Shown piece by piece: positions 44,922-53,215 of a stretch of 64,000 bases of DNA. Both the position numbers and the translations under genes were made by a program. The notes beneath the pieces were generated by a model that was not told the origin of the DNA, made no database searches, and saw nothing but the letters and a program-made list of their open reading frames with translations. The DNA is from Amphritea atlantica (lineage in GTDB: Bacteria; Pseudomonadota; Gammaproteobacteria; Pseudomonadales; Balneatricaceae): NCBI RefSeq assembly GCF_018860855.1, contig NZ_JAHKQE010000009.1, positions 186,001-250,000 on the forward strand, read 5' to 3'. Every line of letters begins with the position of its first letter. Position 1 is the first letter of the stretch.

Positions 44922-46068
44922 AGACCACCTCGACATCCCGCTTACTGGATTTACGCGGATTGGTCAAAATACAGGGGTCTTGAATCGCTTTCGCTGACAG
45001 AATAGGAATATCACTGAGGTTCACCCCTCGCTCGGCCAGACCATCAATTAAGCCAACATCCCGTTTCAGTTGAATCACTCGGTCCTGCAGCCGTTTATGC
45101 ACCATTTGGTTGTTCATGCCGCGGGTATCAATCCCCATCGTCTCGGCAATCACGCGAAATTTATCCTCGGCGGATTTAAAGTTAAAGCCGATCACATGCT
45201 CTAGCAGCATCGCATTGCACATACCATGGGGTAGATCCAGAAATCCGCCCAAACTATGTGACATCGCATGTACAGCACCGAGAATCGCATTAGAAAAAGC
45301 TAACCCCGCTTTCATACTACCGAGCATCACCTGTTCACGTAGCTTCAGATCCGTTGGCTCTTTCACCAATGCCACCAGATTATCGTTCACCAGTTTAACG
45401 GCATCTAGAGCATGCATATCAGTGAGCGGGCCAGAACCGGTCGAAACAAATGCCTCGATCGCGTGCACCAAGGCATCGACGCCAGTACAAGCGGTCAGAA
45501 AGGGGTCCATCGTGATTGTCGTTTCCGGATCAATCAGTGAAACATCCGGTACCACCGCTTTACTGACGATCGAGATTTTCATCTTCTCCTGCTGATCGGA
45601 GATGATGGCGAACTGAGAAACATCGGCGGAGGTGCCTGCCGTGGTGGGGATAAAGATCAATGGTGGGATCGCCACTTCAATGGTATCAACCCCTTCAAAT
45701 TCTAGAATATGGCGGTTATGGGTGGCGACAATCCCGATCCCTTTGGCACAATCCATGGGGCTACCACCGCCCACAGCAACAATTAAATTACAGCCCTGCT
45801 GCTGATAGATCTCAGCCCCTTTCATCACCTCTTCTGCACGGGGGTTGGGCGAAACCGCAGTAAACAGTTCATATTCAAAACCGGCCAACCGAAGGTCCTG
45901 TGCCACATCATCAACCCAACCGGCGGCCAACACACCAGGATCCGACACCAGTAGAATTTTACGAGCGCCAAAAGAGCGTGCAAAATTAGCCACTGTCTTT
46001 CTAGCCCCTGCGCCAAAAACGATTTCAGGCGCCACAAATTTACGCAGATTAGCGATATCATTACTCAT
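44905..46068 (-). CDS. ercA: ErcA-like iron-containing alcohol dehydrogenase homologue
   Basis: 387 aa, the same length as Pseudomonas ErcA. Group III dehydrogenase: VGGGSPMDCAKGIGI, PTTAGTSADVSQFAII, and iron ligands in VDALVHAIEAFVS with HAMSHSLGGFLDLPHG. ErcA is genetically tied to control of ethanol oxidation in Pseudomonas, where it lies beside sensor kinases; whether it acts as an enzyme or as a sensor is not settled. The metal-binding residues seem intact here. It is the first gene of the six-gene unit ending at hoxC, with an extended -10 promoter at 46144-46152. Confidence 0.87.
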   Translation of the reverse strand: MSNDIANLRKFVAPEIVFGAGARKTVANFARSFGARKILLVSDPGVLAAGWVDDVAQDLRLAGFEYELFTAVSPNPRAEEVMKGAEIYQQQGCNLIVAVGGGSPMDCAKGIGIVATHNRHILEFEGVDTIEVAIPPLIFIPTTAGTSADVSQFAIISDQQEKMKISIVSKAVVPDVSLIDPETTITMDPFLTACTGVDALVHAIEAFVSTGSGPLTDMHALDAVKLVNDNLVALVKEPTDLKLREQVMLGSMKAGLAFSNAILGAVHAMSHSLGGFLDLPHGMCNAMLLEHVIGFNFKSAEDKFRVIAETMGIDTRGMNNQMVHKRLQDRVIQLKRDVGLIDGLAERGVNLSDIPILSAKAIQDPCILTNPRKSSKRDVEVVYEEAL

Positions 46069-46143
46069 ATTGAATCCTGATTAGGGCAGACAAGTTATTA
46101 ATTTTATTGTTGTTTTCCGTACTAATCCATACGAGAAGCTTTG

Positions 46144-46152
46144 ATTATATCA
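46144..46152 (-). promoter_or_regulatory. extended -10 promoter for ercA-hox operon
   Basis: On the - strand TGATATAAT (TG-N-TATAAT) lies about 75 bases before the ercA ATG and just past the htpG terminator. No good -35 box precedes it, as is usual for extended -10 promoters. A partial palindrome CGTATGGATTAGTACG lies between it and the start codon and could bind a regulator. Confidence 0.45.
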
Positions 46153-46164
46153 GTATTGCAGGCA

Positions 46165-46192
46165 TAAAAAAGGCGACCCTAGGGCCGCCTTT
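46165..46192 (-). terminator. intrinsic terminator after htpG
   Basis: On the - strand AAAGGCGGCCC pairs with GGGTCGCCTTT (11 bp, one G-U), a 3-base loop, then TTTTTT. It lies about 20 bases past the htpG stop and separates htpG from the ercA operon. Confidence 0.88.
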
Positions 46193-46213
46193 AGTCATAG
46201 CGAGAATAACCGT

Positions 46214-48121
46214 TTAGTTAATCAGATTAAGCAATAGCTTATTCAGACGGCTAACGTAGGCTGCTGGATCATCCAACTGACCACCGGCCGCTAATTGAGC
46301 CTGCTCAAAGATAACCAATGCCAGTTCACCGAAACGATCTTCATCTGCTTCGTTGTCCAGCTTGCTGATCAGCGGATGCTCTGGGTTAATCTCAAAGATT
46401 GGCTTGCTCTCAGGCACAGCCTGACCCGCCGCTTCCATGATCTTACGCATCTGTAAGCCCATATCATAGGCCCCCAGTACGACACAGGCAGGCGAGTCTG
46501 TCAGACGGTGAGTCACACGTACTTCACTGACTTGCTGTTCAAGACTGTTTTTAAGACGTTCGGTCAGACCTTCCATCTCTTTAGCAGTTTCTTCCTGCGC
46601 TTTTTTCTCTTCTTCGTTCTCAGTTTCGCCGAGATCCAGCTCGCCCTTGCTGACATCTTGGAATGACTTACCGTCGAAGTCGAACAGTTGGCTCATCAAC
46701 CACTCATCAACCCGATCAGACATCAGCAATACTTCGATACCCTTCTTACGGAAGATTTCGAGATGTGGGCTGTGCTTAGCAGTATTGTAGTTTTCAGCGA
46801 CGGCGTAGTAGATCTTATCCTGACCTTCCTGCATCCGTGAAACGTAATCTTCCAGCGATACACTCTGTTCAGACGAATCATTATGGGTCGATGCAAAACG
46901 CAGCAGCTTCAACACGGTTTCGCGGTTAGCTGGATCTTCAGCCGGACCTTCTTTTAGCACTTCGCCGAACTCAGTCCAGAACTTAGCGTATTGCTCAGGA
47001 TCATTTTTAGCCAGTTTACCCAGCATATCCAGTGAGCGTTTTGTCAGCTGAGTTTTCAGCTTATCGACCACAGGATCTTTCTGCAGGATTTCACGGGATA
47101 CGTTGAGTGACAGATCGCTCGTATCAACCACACCTTTAATAAAGCGTAGGTACATCGGTAGGAACTGGTCAGCTTGGTCCATAATAAAGACCCGCTGAAC
47201 GTATAGCTTCAAGCCGCGCGGGGTATCACGATTCCACAAGTCATAAGGCGCATGGGCCGGTACATACAGCAAGCTGGTGTAATCCAGTTTACCTTCAACC
47301 CGGTTATGGCTCCACTTCATAGGATCTTGGAAGTCATGGGAGATATGTTTGTAGAACTCTTTAAACTCGTCATCGCTGATATCGCTTTTAGAACGAGTCC
47401 AAAGCGCAGTAGCAGAGTTAACGGTTTCATCTTCCGGTGCCTTAGGCTCTTCACCCTCTTCAACCGGTTCAGGTTCTTTCTGCATAATCACTGGCAGTGA
47501 AATATGATCAGAGTATTTACGCACTAACGTACGCAGACGGAAGCCATCCGCAAACTCTGACTCTTCATCTTTCAGGTGCAGAATAATGGTGGTACCGCGC
47601 TGTGCTTTTTCAACGGTTTCAACGGTAAAGTCACCTTCACCTTGAGAAACCCAACGCACACCATTGCTAGCAGGCTCACCCGCTTTACGGGTAATCACTT
47701 CGACTTCTTTAGCGACGATAAACGCTGAATAGAAACCTACCCCGAACTGACCGATCAACTGAGAGTCTTTCTTTTGATCGCCGCTCAATTCTGACAGGAA
47801 TTGAGAAGTACCTGATTTAGCAATTGTCCCCAGGTGCTCGATAACATCCTGGCGGTTCATCCCCAAACCGTTATCATCGATGGTAACGGTGTTGGCTTCT
47901 TTATCGAATTCGACACGAATACGCAGATCGCCATCGCCTTCGTACAAATCATTATTTGATAATGCTTCAAAGCGCAGCTTATCAGCGGCATCCGACGCAT
48001 TCGAGATCAGCTCACGAAGAAAGATCTCTTTGTTTGAATACAAAGAATGAATCATCAGGTGAAGCAGTTGCTTCACTTCAGTTTGAAAGCCTAGTGTTTC
48101 CTGCTGAGTTTCTGTGCTCAT
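46214..48121 (-). CDS. htpG: HtpG (Hsp90) molecular chaperone
   Basis: 635 aa. The GHKL ATPase domain has [31 protein letters not shown] and [11 protein letters not shown]. The middle domain follows with [10 protein letters not shown]. The C-terminal dimerisation domain covers about 510-635. An acidic Glu-rich linker ([12 protein letters not shown]) lies near residue 225. It is a cytoplasmic ATP-dependent chaperone. A sigma-32-type promoter lies upstream and a strong terminator downstream, so it is a single heat-shock gene. Confidence 0.97.
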   Translation of the reverse strand: MSTETQQETLGFQTEVKQLLHLMIHSLYSNKEIFLRELISNASDAADKLRFEALSNNDLYEGDGDLRIRVEFDKEANTVTIDDNGLGMNRQDVIEHLGTIAKSGTSQFLSELSGDQKKDSQLIGQFGVGFYSAFIVAKEVEVITRKAGEPASNGVRWVSQGEGDFTVETVEKAQRGTTIILHLKDEESEFADGFRLRTLVRKYSDHISLPVIMQKEPEPVEEGEEPKAPEDETVNSATALWTRSKSDISDDEFKEFYKHISHDFQDPMKWSHNRVEGKLDYTSLLYVPAHAPYDLWNRDTPRGLKLYVQRVFIMDQADQFLPMYLRFIKGVVDTSDLSLNVSREILQKDPVVDKLKTQLTKRSLDMLGKLAKNDPEQYAKFWTEFGEVLKEGPAEDPANRETVLKLLRFASTHNDSSEQSVSLEDYVSRMQEGQDKIYYAVAENYNTAKHSPHLEIFRKKGIEVLLMSDRVDEWLMSQLFDFDGKSFQDVSKGELDLGETENEEEKKAQEETAKEMEGLTERLKNSLEQQVSEVRVTHRLTDSPACVVLGAYDMGLQMRKIMEAAGQAVPESKPIFEINPEHPLISKLDNEADEDRFGELALVIFEQAQLAAGGQLDDPAAYVSRLNKLLLNLIN

Positions 48122-48184
48122 CTATCAATTCCCAATCTTACTGTTACAAAGATTTACTGTTAAAACGAAAACCGTTGAACCTAA

Positions 48185-48212
48185 AGATGGGGCCAGCCCC
48201 TTTCTTTTCAAG
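48185..48212 (-). promoter_or_regulatory. sigma-32 heat-shock promoter of htpG
   Basis: On the - strand CTTGAAA (48212-48206), a 13-base spacer, then CCCCATCT (48192-48185). This is a match to the sigma-32 consensus CTTGAAA-N11-15-CCCCATNT. It lies about 64 bases upstream of the htpG start. Confidence 0.9.
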
Positions 48213-48238
48213 GGGCCGAAAGTGAAATGGCGTACAAA

Positions 48239-48949
48239 TTATTCCGTCCGACTGATCACCAACTGACGTAAAGTACTGGAATTAAATTCCCGACGATAGA
48301 GGATAACCACCACCCCGCTGGCCATCAGCATGAACAACCAAGGATTAATAAACCACGCCAGTACCGACAAGCTAAAATAGTAGGTGCGCAAACCTAAGTT
48401 GAAATTATTGGCCGCCATGGAACTCATAATCGCCAGTCGCGTAGCATGGGCCTGCATTTCAGTTTCGGTGCCATCATTGGGTTGAGGGGCGCCACCGATC
48501 ATCACCGAGGTAAAGCCATACTGGCGCAAACTCCAAGTAAACTTTAAAAACGCATAAACAAACATGCTAATTAGCACCAGCAGCTTGAGCTCCCATTCCG
48601 CTTTGGTGGCATGACTCGCGAAGGGAAAGTCACCGACAACATCAATCGCTTTATCGGTTGAACCTAATACAGTCATTAAGCCCGCTAAAATAAGCATGGT
48701 GGAGGACGCAAAAAATGATACGCTACGCTCCAAATTAGCCACAGCGGCGGTATCAGCAATACGTACCTCGCGACGCAACATGCGAGTCATCCACTCCAGA
48801 CGGTAATTATGCATCACACTCGCCAAACAGTGACTGTCTCGAGCCCGGCGGCGAGAGTATGTGTTATAGCCTTTAAAACAGAGCAAAAACCAGCTCAACG
48901 CTAAAAGGTTAAGCCAGTTTGAAGAAAGAAAGCCAAGCAGCTGTTCCAT
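48239..48949 (-). CDS. DUF599 membrane protein
   Basis: 236 aa from the ATG at 48949; the frame is open upstream to 49105, but that part would overlap the divergent permease gene and family length favours 48949. About four hydrophobic segments, with the DUF599 patterns GYNTYSRRRARDSHCLASV and YYFSLSVLAWFINPWLF. The function is unknown. The start is 61 bases from that of the divergent EamA permease. Confidence 0.83.
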   Translation of the reverse strand: MEQLLGFLSSNWLNLLALSWFLLCFKGYNTYSRRRARDSHCLASVMHNYRLEWMTRMLRREVRIADTAAVANLERSVSFFASSTMLILAGLMTVLGSTDKAIDVVGDFPFASHATKAEWELKLLVLISMFVYAFLKFTWSLRQYGFTSVMIGGAPQPNDGTETEMQAHATRLAIMSSMAANNFNLGLRTYYFSLSVLAWFINPWLFMLMASGVVVILYRREFNSSTLRQLVISRTE

Positions 48950-49010
48950 GCATATTCCCGAAAGATAAAAACATATCGACATTGTAAATAAAACAACAGG
49001 ATAGACAACC

Positions 49011-49874
49011 TTGCTCAGCCAATATTCTAACCTTCTTTTAGGCGCTGCTTTTGCCTTTGCCACCACATTGGTGATGAGTCTGGCCGCCGCCGCAACGAAG
49101 TACACCGCCGAGTTTATCTCGATCGAGCAGATCGTGCTGTTTCAGTACCTTATCTGTACACTCATCATGCTGCCTTGGCTGGGCCGCAAGGGCATTAAAG
49201 CGCTGAAAACTCAAAAGCCAGGTTTACATCTAGCCAGAGGGTTATCGGGCTGGCTCTGCTTTTATGCCTACTATCTCGCGCTCAATGAGATCCCGCTGGG
49301 TGAAGCTTCCCTACTACGCAATGCAGCCCCTCTAGTGGTGCCCTTACTGGTATTGGTTTGGTTAAAAGACCGTATGCCGCTGATCAACTGGCTGCCGGTT
49401 ATCATCGGTTTTATTGGCATTGCCTTGGTACTAAAACCCGAGGGTAACCAATTTAATCCATGGCACCTTGTCGGTGTTGCCTCGGCGATGTTACTGGCGG
49501 TATCGATCGTCACGACCCGAGAACTTACGCTCACCGAGCCCACCAATCGTATTTTATTTTACTATTTCAGTCTATCCGCTCTGTTTTCGCTACCGTTAGC
49601 CTTAGTCGACTGGCAACCCATCAACCCCGTCAGCGTACCGTTAATCTTAGCCATCAGCTTATCGATCTGGTGCATCATGTGGCTCTACACCAAAGCTTAC
49701 AGTTATGCGAAAGCCTCCGTGATTGCCCCCATCAGTTATTGTGGTGTTCTGTTTGCCGGTTTGCTCGGCTGGCTTTTTTGGCAGCAAGTTCCTGATATGA
49801 TGTCGATCATTGGTGCAGTGCTGATAATCGGCGGTGGCATAGGCTCAGTTTGGCTGGGACGGGAGAAAAATTGA
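49011..49874 (+). CDS. EamA-family (DMT superfamily) permease
   Basis: 287 aa from a TTG at 49011, which follows an ACAGGAT ribosome site by about 8 bases; the next in-frame ATG (49074) would delete the first membrane segment. Ten hydrophobic segments in two EamA repeats, with RGLSGWLCFYAYYLALNEIP and YSYAKASVIAPISYCGVLFA typical of the family. The substrate is unknown. The stop overlaps the start of the DUF3301 gene by one base (TGATG), so the two are coupled. Confidence 0.83.
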   Translation: MLSQYSNLLLGAAFAFATTLVMSLAAAATKYTAEFISIEQIVLFQYLICTLIMLPWLGRKGIKALKTQKPGLHLARGLSGWLCFYAYYLALNEIPLGEASLLRNAAPLVVPLLVLVWLKDRMPLINWLPVIIGFIGIALVLKPEGNQFNPWHLVGVASAMLLAVSIVTTRELTLTEPTNRILFYYFSLSALFSLPLALVDWQPINPVSVPLILAISLSIWCIMWLYTKAYSYAKASVIAPISYCGVLFAGLLGWLFWQQVPDMMSIIGAVLIIGGGIGSVWLGREKN

Positions 49875-50191
49875 TGTATCTAGCTCTATCTGATCTATTT
49901 TGGCTAACGCTGATTGTTTTATTGCTCTGGCATTGGTGGCAATCGCTGAAGGTGAAAGAGGTCGCCTTGAAAGCCGCCAGCCGGCACTGTGAAGGACTGG
50001 ATCTACAACTCTTGGATCAAAGTGTTTATTTACGGGGCATTTGGTTAAAGCGGAATGATCAAGGCAAGATAAAAATCTGGCGATCTTATCTGTTTGATTT
50101 CACCGCTACGGGCGATGACCGAGCGAAAGGGCGCATCGCCCTACTCGGCTTAGAGGTAACCGGCATTACACTGGATGCCCACCGTATTTAG
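49874..50191 (+). CDS. DUF3301 membrane-anchored small protein
   Basis: 105 aa from the ATG at 49874, which overlaps the permease stop. A single N-terminal membrane helix (LSDLFWLTLIVLLLWHWW) is followed by a soluble domain with ASRHCEGLDLQLLDQSVYL and KIKIWRSYLFDFTATGDDR, typical of DUF3301. It is of unknown function and common in gammaproteobacteria. Confidence 0.85.
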   Translation: MYLALSDLFWLTLIVLLLWHWWQSLKVKEVALKAASRHCEGLDLQLLDQSVYLRGIWLKRNDQGKIKIWRSYLFDFTATGDDRAKGRIALLGLEVTGITLDAHRI

Positions 50192-50266
50192 ATGGGCATA
50201 GTCTGCAGCAGGAAGTTAAACGGCGAAATTAAACGGTTTAGTTATCCCACAGCATAACCCGAGTGA

Positions 50267-51265
50267 TCAGAGCTGTAACACCACCAGTTTAAGCGGGAAC
50301 TGACCATCTGGCGAAGGAAAGTCGGCTTCAGGCTCCAAACGGGTCACCTGCTTGACCGGACAGCCCGCTTTAGTGGCACAACGCTGCACCGTATCCAGCC
50401 AGTCCTCATAGTTCACACTGGCAACATTGTTGGCACAAATTAACTGACCACCGGGCTTAGTCGCTAATAAAGCAGGCTTCAAGACACTGGGATAATCCCG
50501 AATCAGATCCACCGTGCCAAACGCACTTTTCGCCCACCGAGGTGGGTCAAGAAACACCAAATCAAACTGCTCTTCCCCGATTTTAGGAAAAGGTTTGGGT
50601 TTTCGCCCACGGCCCACCCGCTGTTTAATCGGGATGCCTGCCAACTGTTTGGCGGCAGTAAAAAAGTCACTCTGAAAAAAGCTAATCTGTGATTCATTTA
50701 GATTATTCAGTTCCGCATTCTGTCGACCAACATCCAACGATCGCGTGGAAAAATCCACATTTAGCACCCGGCTGGCCCCCGCCACAGCGGCCACCACCCC
50801 CACACCGCAAGTATATGAAAATAGATTCAATACCGATTTACCTGCCGCATGTTGCTGTATCCAACGACGTCCCGCGCGCATATCTAAAAACAGCAGAGGG
50901 TCCTGCCCTTCATGCTTGCCTTTGACGCGATAACTCACCCCTAGCTCATGGGCAATACCTTCCCAATGATCCACCCGAAAATCATCCCGCCGACGGGAGT
51001 TTGGGGAACTTCGATCGTTATAAACACTTTCGAGTTTACAACCGAGATAACCTTCAACCTGCTGATGAATTGCGGCCGCCTGCTCTTCGCTAATCGGCTC
51101 ATGAAATGTCTGAATTAATAACTGCGGACCATAGCGATCCACCGTTAGACCCGCACAGCCCTCGTTGACCCCATGAAATAAACGATAACAATCACTGTTT
51201 TCAGCGTGCAATGTTTCCAGTAATGAACCGCGATGGGTCAGTGCCGTTTGAATCAGATCAAGCAT
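50267..51265 (-). CDS. class I SAM-dependent RNA methyltransferase (RlmI/RlmK-like)
   Basis: 332 aa. The N-terminal RlmI-type region has RLFHGVNEGCAGLTVDRYGP. The Rossmann methyltransferase covers about 135-330: VLNLFSYTCGVGVVAA (SAM-binding), FDLVFLDPPRWAKS (motif IV) and late GGQLICANN. RlmI methylates C1962 of 23S rRNA to m5C. This protein lacks an N-terminal PUA domain, so the exact target is uncertain. The start overlaps the stop of the LON-domain gene by one base. Confidence 0.85.
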   Translation of the reverse strand: MLDLIQTALTHRGSLLETLHAENSDCYRLFHGVNEGCAGLTVDRYGPQLLIQTFHEPISEEQAAAIHQQVEGYLGCKLESVYNDRSSPNSRRRDDFRVDHWEGIAHELGVSYRVKGKHEGQDPLLFLDMRAGRRWIQQHAAGKSVLNLFSYTCGVGVVAAVAGASRVLNVDFSTRSLDVGRQNAELNNLNESQISFFQSDFFTAAKQLAGIPIKQRVGRGRKPKPFPKIGEEQFDLVFLDPPRWAKSAFGTVDLIRDYPSVLKPALLATKPGGQLICANNVASVNYEDWLDTVQRCATKAGCPVKQVTRLEPEADFPSPDGQFPLKLVVLQL

Positions 51266-51831
51266 TAAAATTCCTCAAGCAGAGTCGCTATCAATTCCAG
51301 CCGCTCTATTGGGCTGTCTATTTCTAATAAGCGCTGTTGGTTGGCGCCTGAAAAAGGTAATAACGATGCTAACTGAAAGCTAAAAGCATCAGCCGTATCG
51401 ATATTAATCCGAGAAGCGTCGAATGATAACAGAGAATGCTGTTCGAGATGCGTAGAAATCGCGCAGAGCCGCGCTAACGCTTGATCTAAATTCAGATACT
51501 GAAAGGCGGCTAACGGCTCGACATTCGCCTGCAGCAAACCATCATTTCCCTGAGTAACATTACTCACCCTAACACGCTCTATTCCTTCTACCTGAATACC
51601 GATCATCTGGTTTGGTAGTGGCTGCCAGTCAGTAATCATAGCGCAGGTACCGATAGGGTAAAAATCGACATCCGGCTTGGTAGCATCTCGCGCTTGAAGA
51701 AGCACAAAGGGAGCATTATCAGCAAGGCACTCTTTAACCATACGTCGGTAGCGTAACTCAAATATTTGCAACGGAAGAAGCGTACTGGGAAACAGCACCA
51801 CGGGCAACGGAAATAAGGAAAGTGTTTTCAT
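51265..51831 (-). CDS. LON substrate-binding-domain protein
   Basis: 188 aa from the ATG at 51831; an upstream start at 51879 would add 16 residues. It matches the N-terminal domain of Lon protease alone: LSLFPLPVVLFPSTLLPLQIFELRYRRMV, with a later MIGIQVEGIERVRV. No AAA or protease domain follows. Such stand-alone proteins are widespread; their role is unknown. Overlaps the RNA methyltransferase start by one base, so the two are coupled. Confidence 0.87.
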   Translation of the reverse strand: MKTLSLFPLPVVLFPSTLLPLQIFELRYRRMVKECLADNAPFVLLQARDATKPDVDFYPIGTCAMITDWQPLPNQMIGIQVEGIERVRVSNVTQGNDGLLQANVEPLAAFQYLNLDQALARLCAISTHLEQHSLLSFDASRINIDTADAFSFQLASLLPFSGANQQRLLEIDSPIERLELIATLLEEF

Positions 51832-51929
51832 CGCTTTATTATAGAGGGTTATATTAGCGATCCCCGTCTCCTTATCCATCGCAACAATCTAAAGAGACAT
51901 CACGGCAACCTGTGTATCGCCAGAAAAGC

Positions 51930-51965
51930 AAAAACGCATCGGCTGTTATAGCAGCGATGCGTTTT
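51930..51965. terminator. intrinsic terminator after exported DsrE-like gene
   Basis: AAAACGCATCG (51931-51941) pairs perfectly with CGATGCGTTTT (51955-51965), and inner GCTG/CAGC bases extend the stem. A/T runs at both ends let it work on either strand. It lies 20 bases past the DsrE stop. Confidence 0.88.
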
Positions 51966-51984
51966 ATTCTGTAGCGGTAAGGTG

Positions 51985-52419
51985 TTAGAAGTTAAATACC
52001 CGCGCCTCTTCATCCATCAGTGCATCGGCCATTGCTGCCGGCTTAGCCGCACCAACACCCTCCAGCAACGCATCCATCCCGACACCTTTATTCGGCAGAT
52101 ACAGCGCACAGACATCAACCTTCGCACCACCCGACATAAGCTTTTGCATCAGCTGTTCAGGGGTCACATTTTTAGGTTTCAAGGGCGTTGACTGATGCCC
52201 TTTCAATGCCATATCACCCGCACTATCACATAACAGCACACTCACCCGTGCGCCCTTCGCCTGCATTGCATTACCGAGCACCATCGCCATACCGCGGGTC
52301 TGCTGTTCCGCACTGGTCAGCGTAATAACAACTTTATCGACGGTATTGTCGGCAGTAGCAGCTACAGGCGACATTAGTGAGGCGGCTACCACTGCAGAGG
52401 ATATTACTTTCTTCATCAT
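51985..52419 (-). CDS. exported DsrE-family protein
   Basis: 144 aa from the ATG at 52419, after GGAGATG. A signal peptide covers residues 1-23 (VVAASLMSPVAATAD). The mature part has the DsrE/F fold: KVVITLTSAEQQTRGMAMVL, GARVSVLLCDSAGDMAL and GGAKVDVCALYLPNKGV. The Cys in VDVCALY is at the place where DsrE proteins carry persulfide. It probably handles sulfur or thiols in the periplasm. It follows the rhodanese gene by about 60 bases and ends at a strong terminator. Confidence 0.83.
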   Translation of the reverse strand: MMKKVISSAVVAASLMSPVAATADNTVDKVVITLTSAEQQTRGMAMVLGNAMQAKGARVSVLLCDSAGDMALKGHQSTPLKPKNVTPEQLMQKLMSGGAKVDVCALYLPNKGVGMDALLEGVGAAKPAAMADALMDEEARVFNF

Positions 52420-52480
52420 GTCATCTCCATAAGACAAAGAGACCCGTTAGCCTCTTTGATAACATAAAACATTAATCTGA

Positions 52481-53065
52481 TTATTTAGCGGGAAGCCATG
52501 CAACCGCAGGATCAACCTTATAGCTCCAAGGCAGACCTGAGTTACGCCAGCCATTCACCGCACGTACACCTTTAGAGTCACCCTCTTTCAGCTTACTGCC
52601 TTCAAAACCATCGACTACAGTCCAGACGTTTTTATAACCTTGCTCAGCCAATACATTCACGGCCGGCGCGCTGCGGGTTGATCCCGAGCGGCACATCATA
52701 ATAATCGGTGTATCTGCCGTCGCGCCGAGCTGCTTAAGTTTTTCGGTGACTTGCTGAACAAAGTTAGGATTTTTCACCATCGCCCAGCCACCCTGCTTAT
52801 CACTCCAGATGCTTGCATCAGCAACCATCCACGGCACATGAATACGCGTCGGCGTGGCGAAACCGGTAAATTTAATTTCGATCGGATCCCGCACATCCAC
52901 AAGAATAGCGGCATCATTTTGCTGCATCATAGTCCAAGCCTCTGATGCGGTAACGTAAAGATCAAGGCGGGTTTGCGCTGTTTCTTTTGCTGGCTTATCG
53001 GCAGCAAACGAGGTCGCTGCCAACAGACAACTTAATATGCTTGCGGCAATCACTGTTTTTTTCAT
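52481..53065 (-). CDS. exported single-domain rhodanese
   Basis: 194 aa. A signal peptide covers residues 1-21 (ILSCLLAATSFAAD). The rhodanese domain (about 40-185) has AILVDVRDPIEIKFTG and the active-site loop MMCRSGSTRSAPAV with catalytic Cys. The product is periplasmic and transfers sulfur from a donor such as thiosulfate to a thiol acceptor. It is followed by an exported DsrE-like protein, so the two may pass persulfide between them. No sox gene is nearby. Confidence 0.88.
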   Translation of the reverse strand: MKKTVIAASILSCLLAATSFAADKPAKETAQTRLDLYVTASEAWTMMQQNDAAILVDVRDPIEIKFTGFATPTRIHVPWMVADASIWSDKQGGWAMVKNPNFVQQVTEKLKQLGATADTPIIMMCRSGSTRSAPAVNVLAEQGYKNVWTVVDGFEGSKLKEGDSKGVRAVNGWRNSGLPWSYKVDPAVAWLPAK

Positions 53066-53151
53066 TTTCGTCTCCAGAGGGTTTTCCCCATTGCTGAAAA
53101 CAATATATTAGAAGATGCTAATTAATGAAAGCCTTAATTAGTGCCACAAGC

Positions 53152-53179
53152 AAAAAAAAACCACTCCGAAGAGTGGTTT
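53152..53179 (-). terminator. intrinsic terminator after mqo
   Basis: On the - strand AACCACTC-TTCG-GAGTGGTT, a stable UUCG tetraloop hairpin, is followed by nine T. It lies about 40 bases past the mqo stop. Confidence 0.93.
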
Positions 53180-53215
53180 GCCTGTACTGCTTTAGATCGA
53201 TAAAGCTATCTATGT

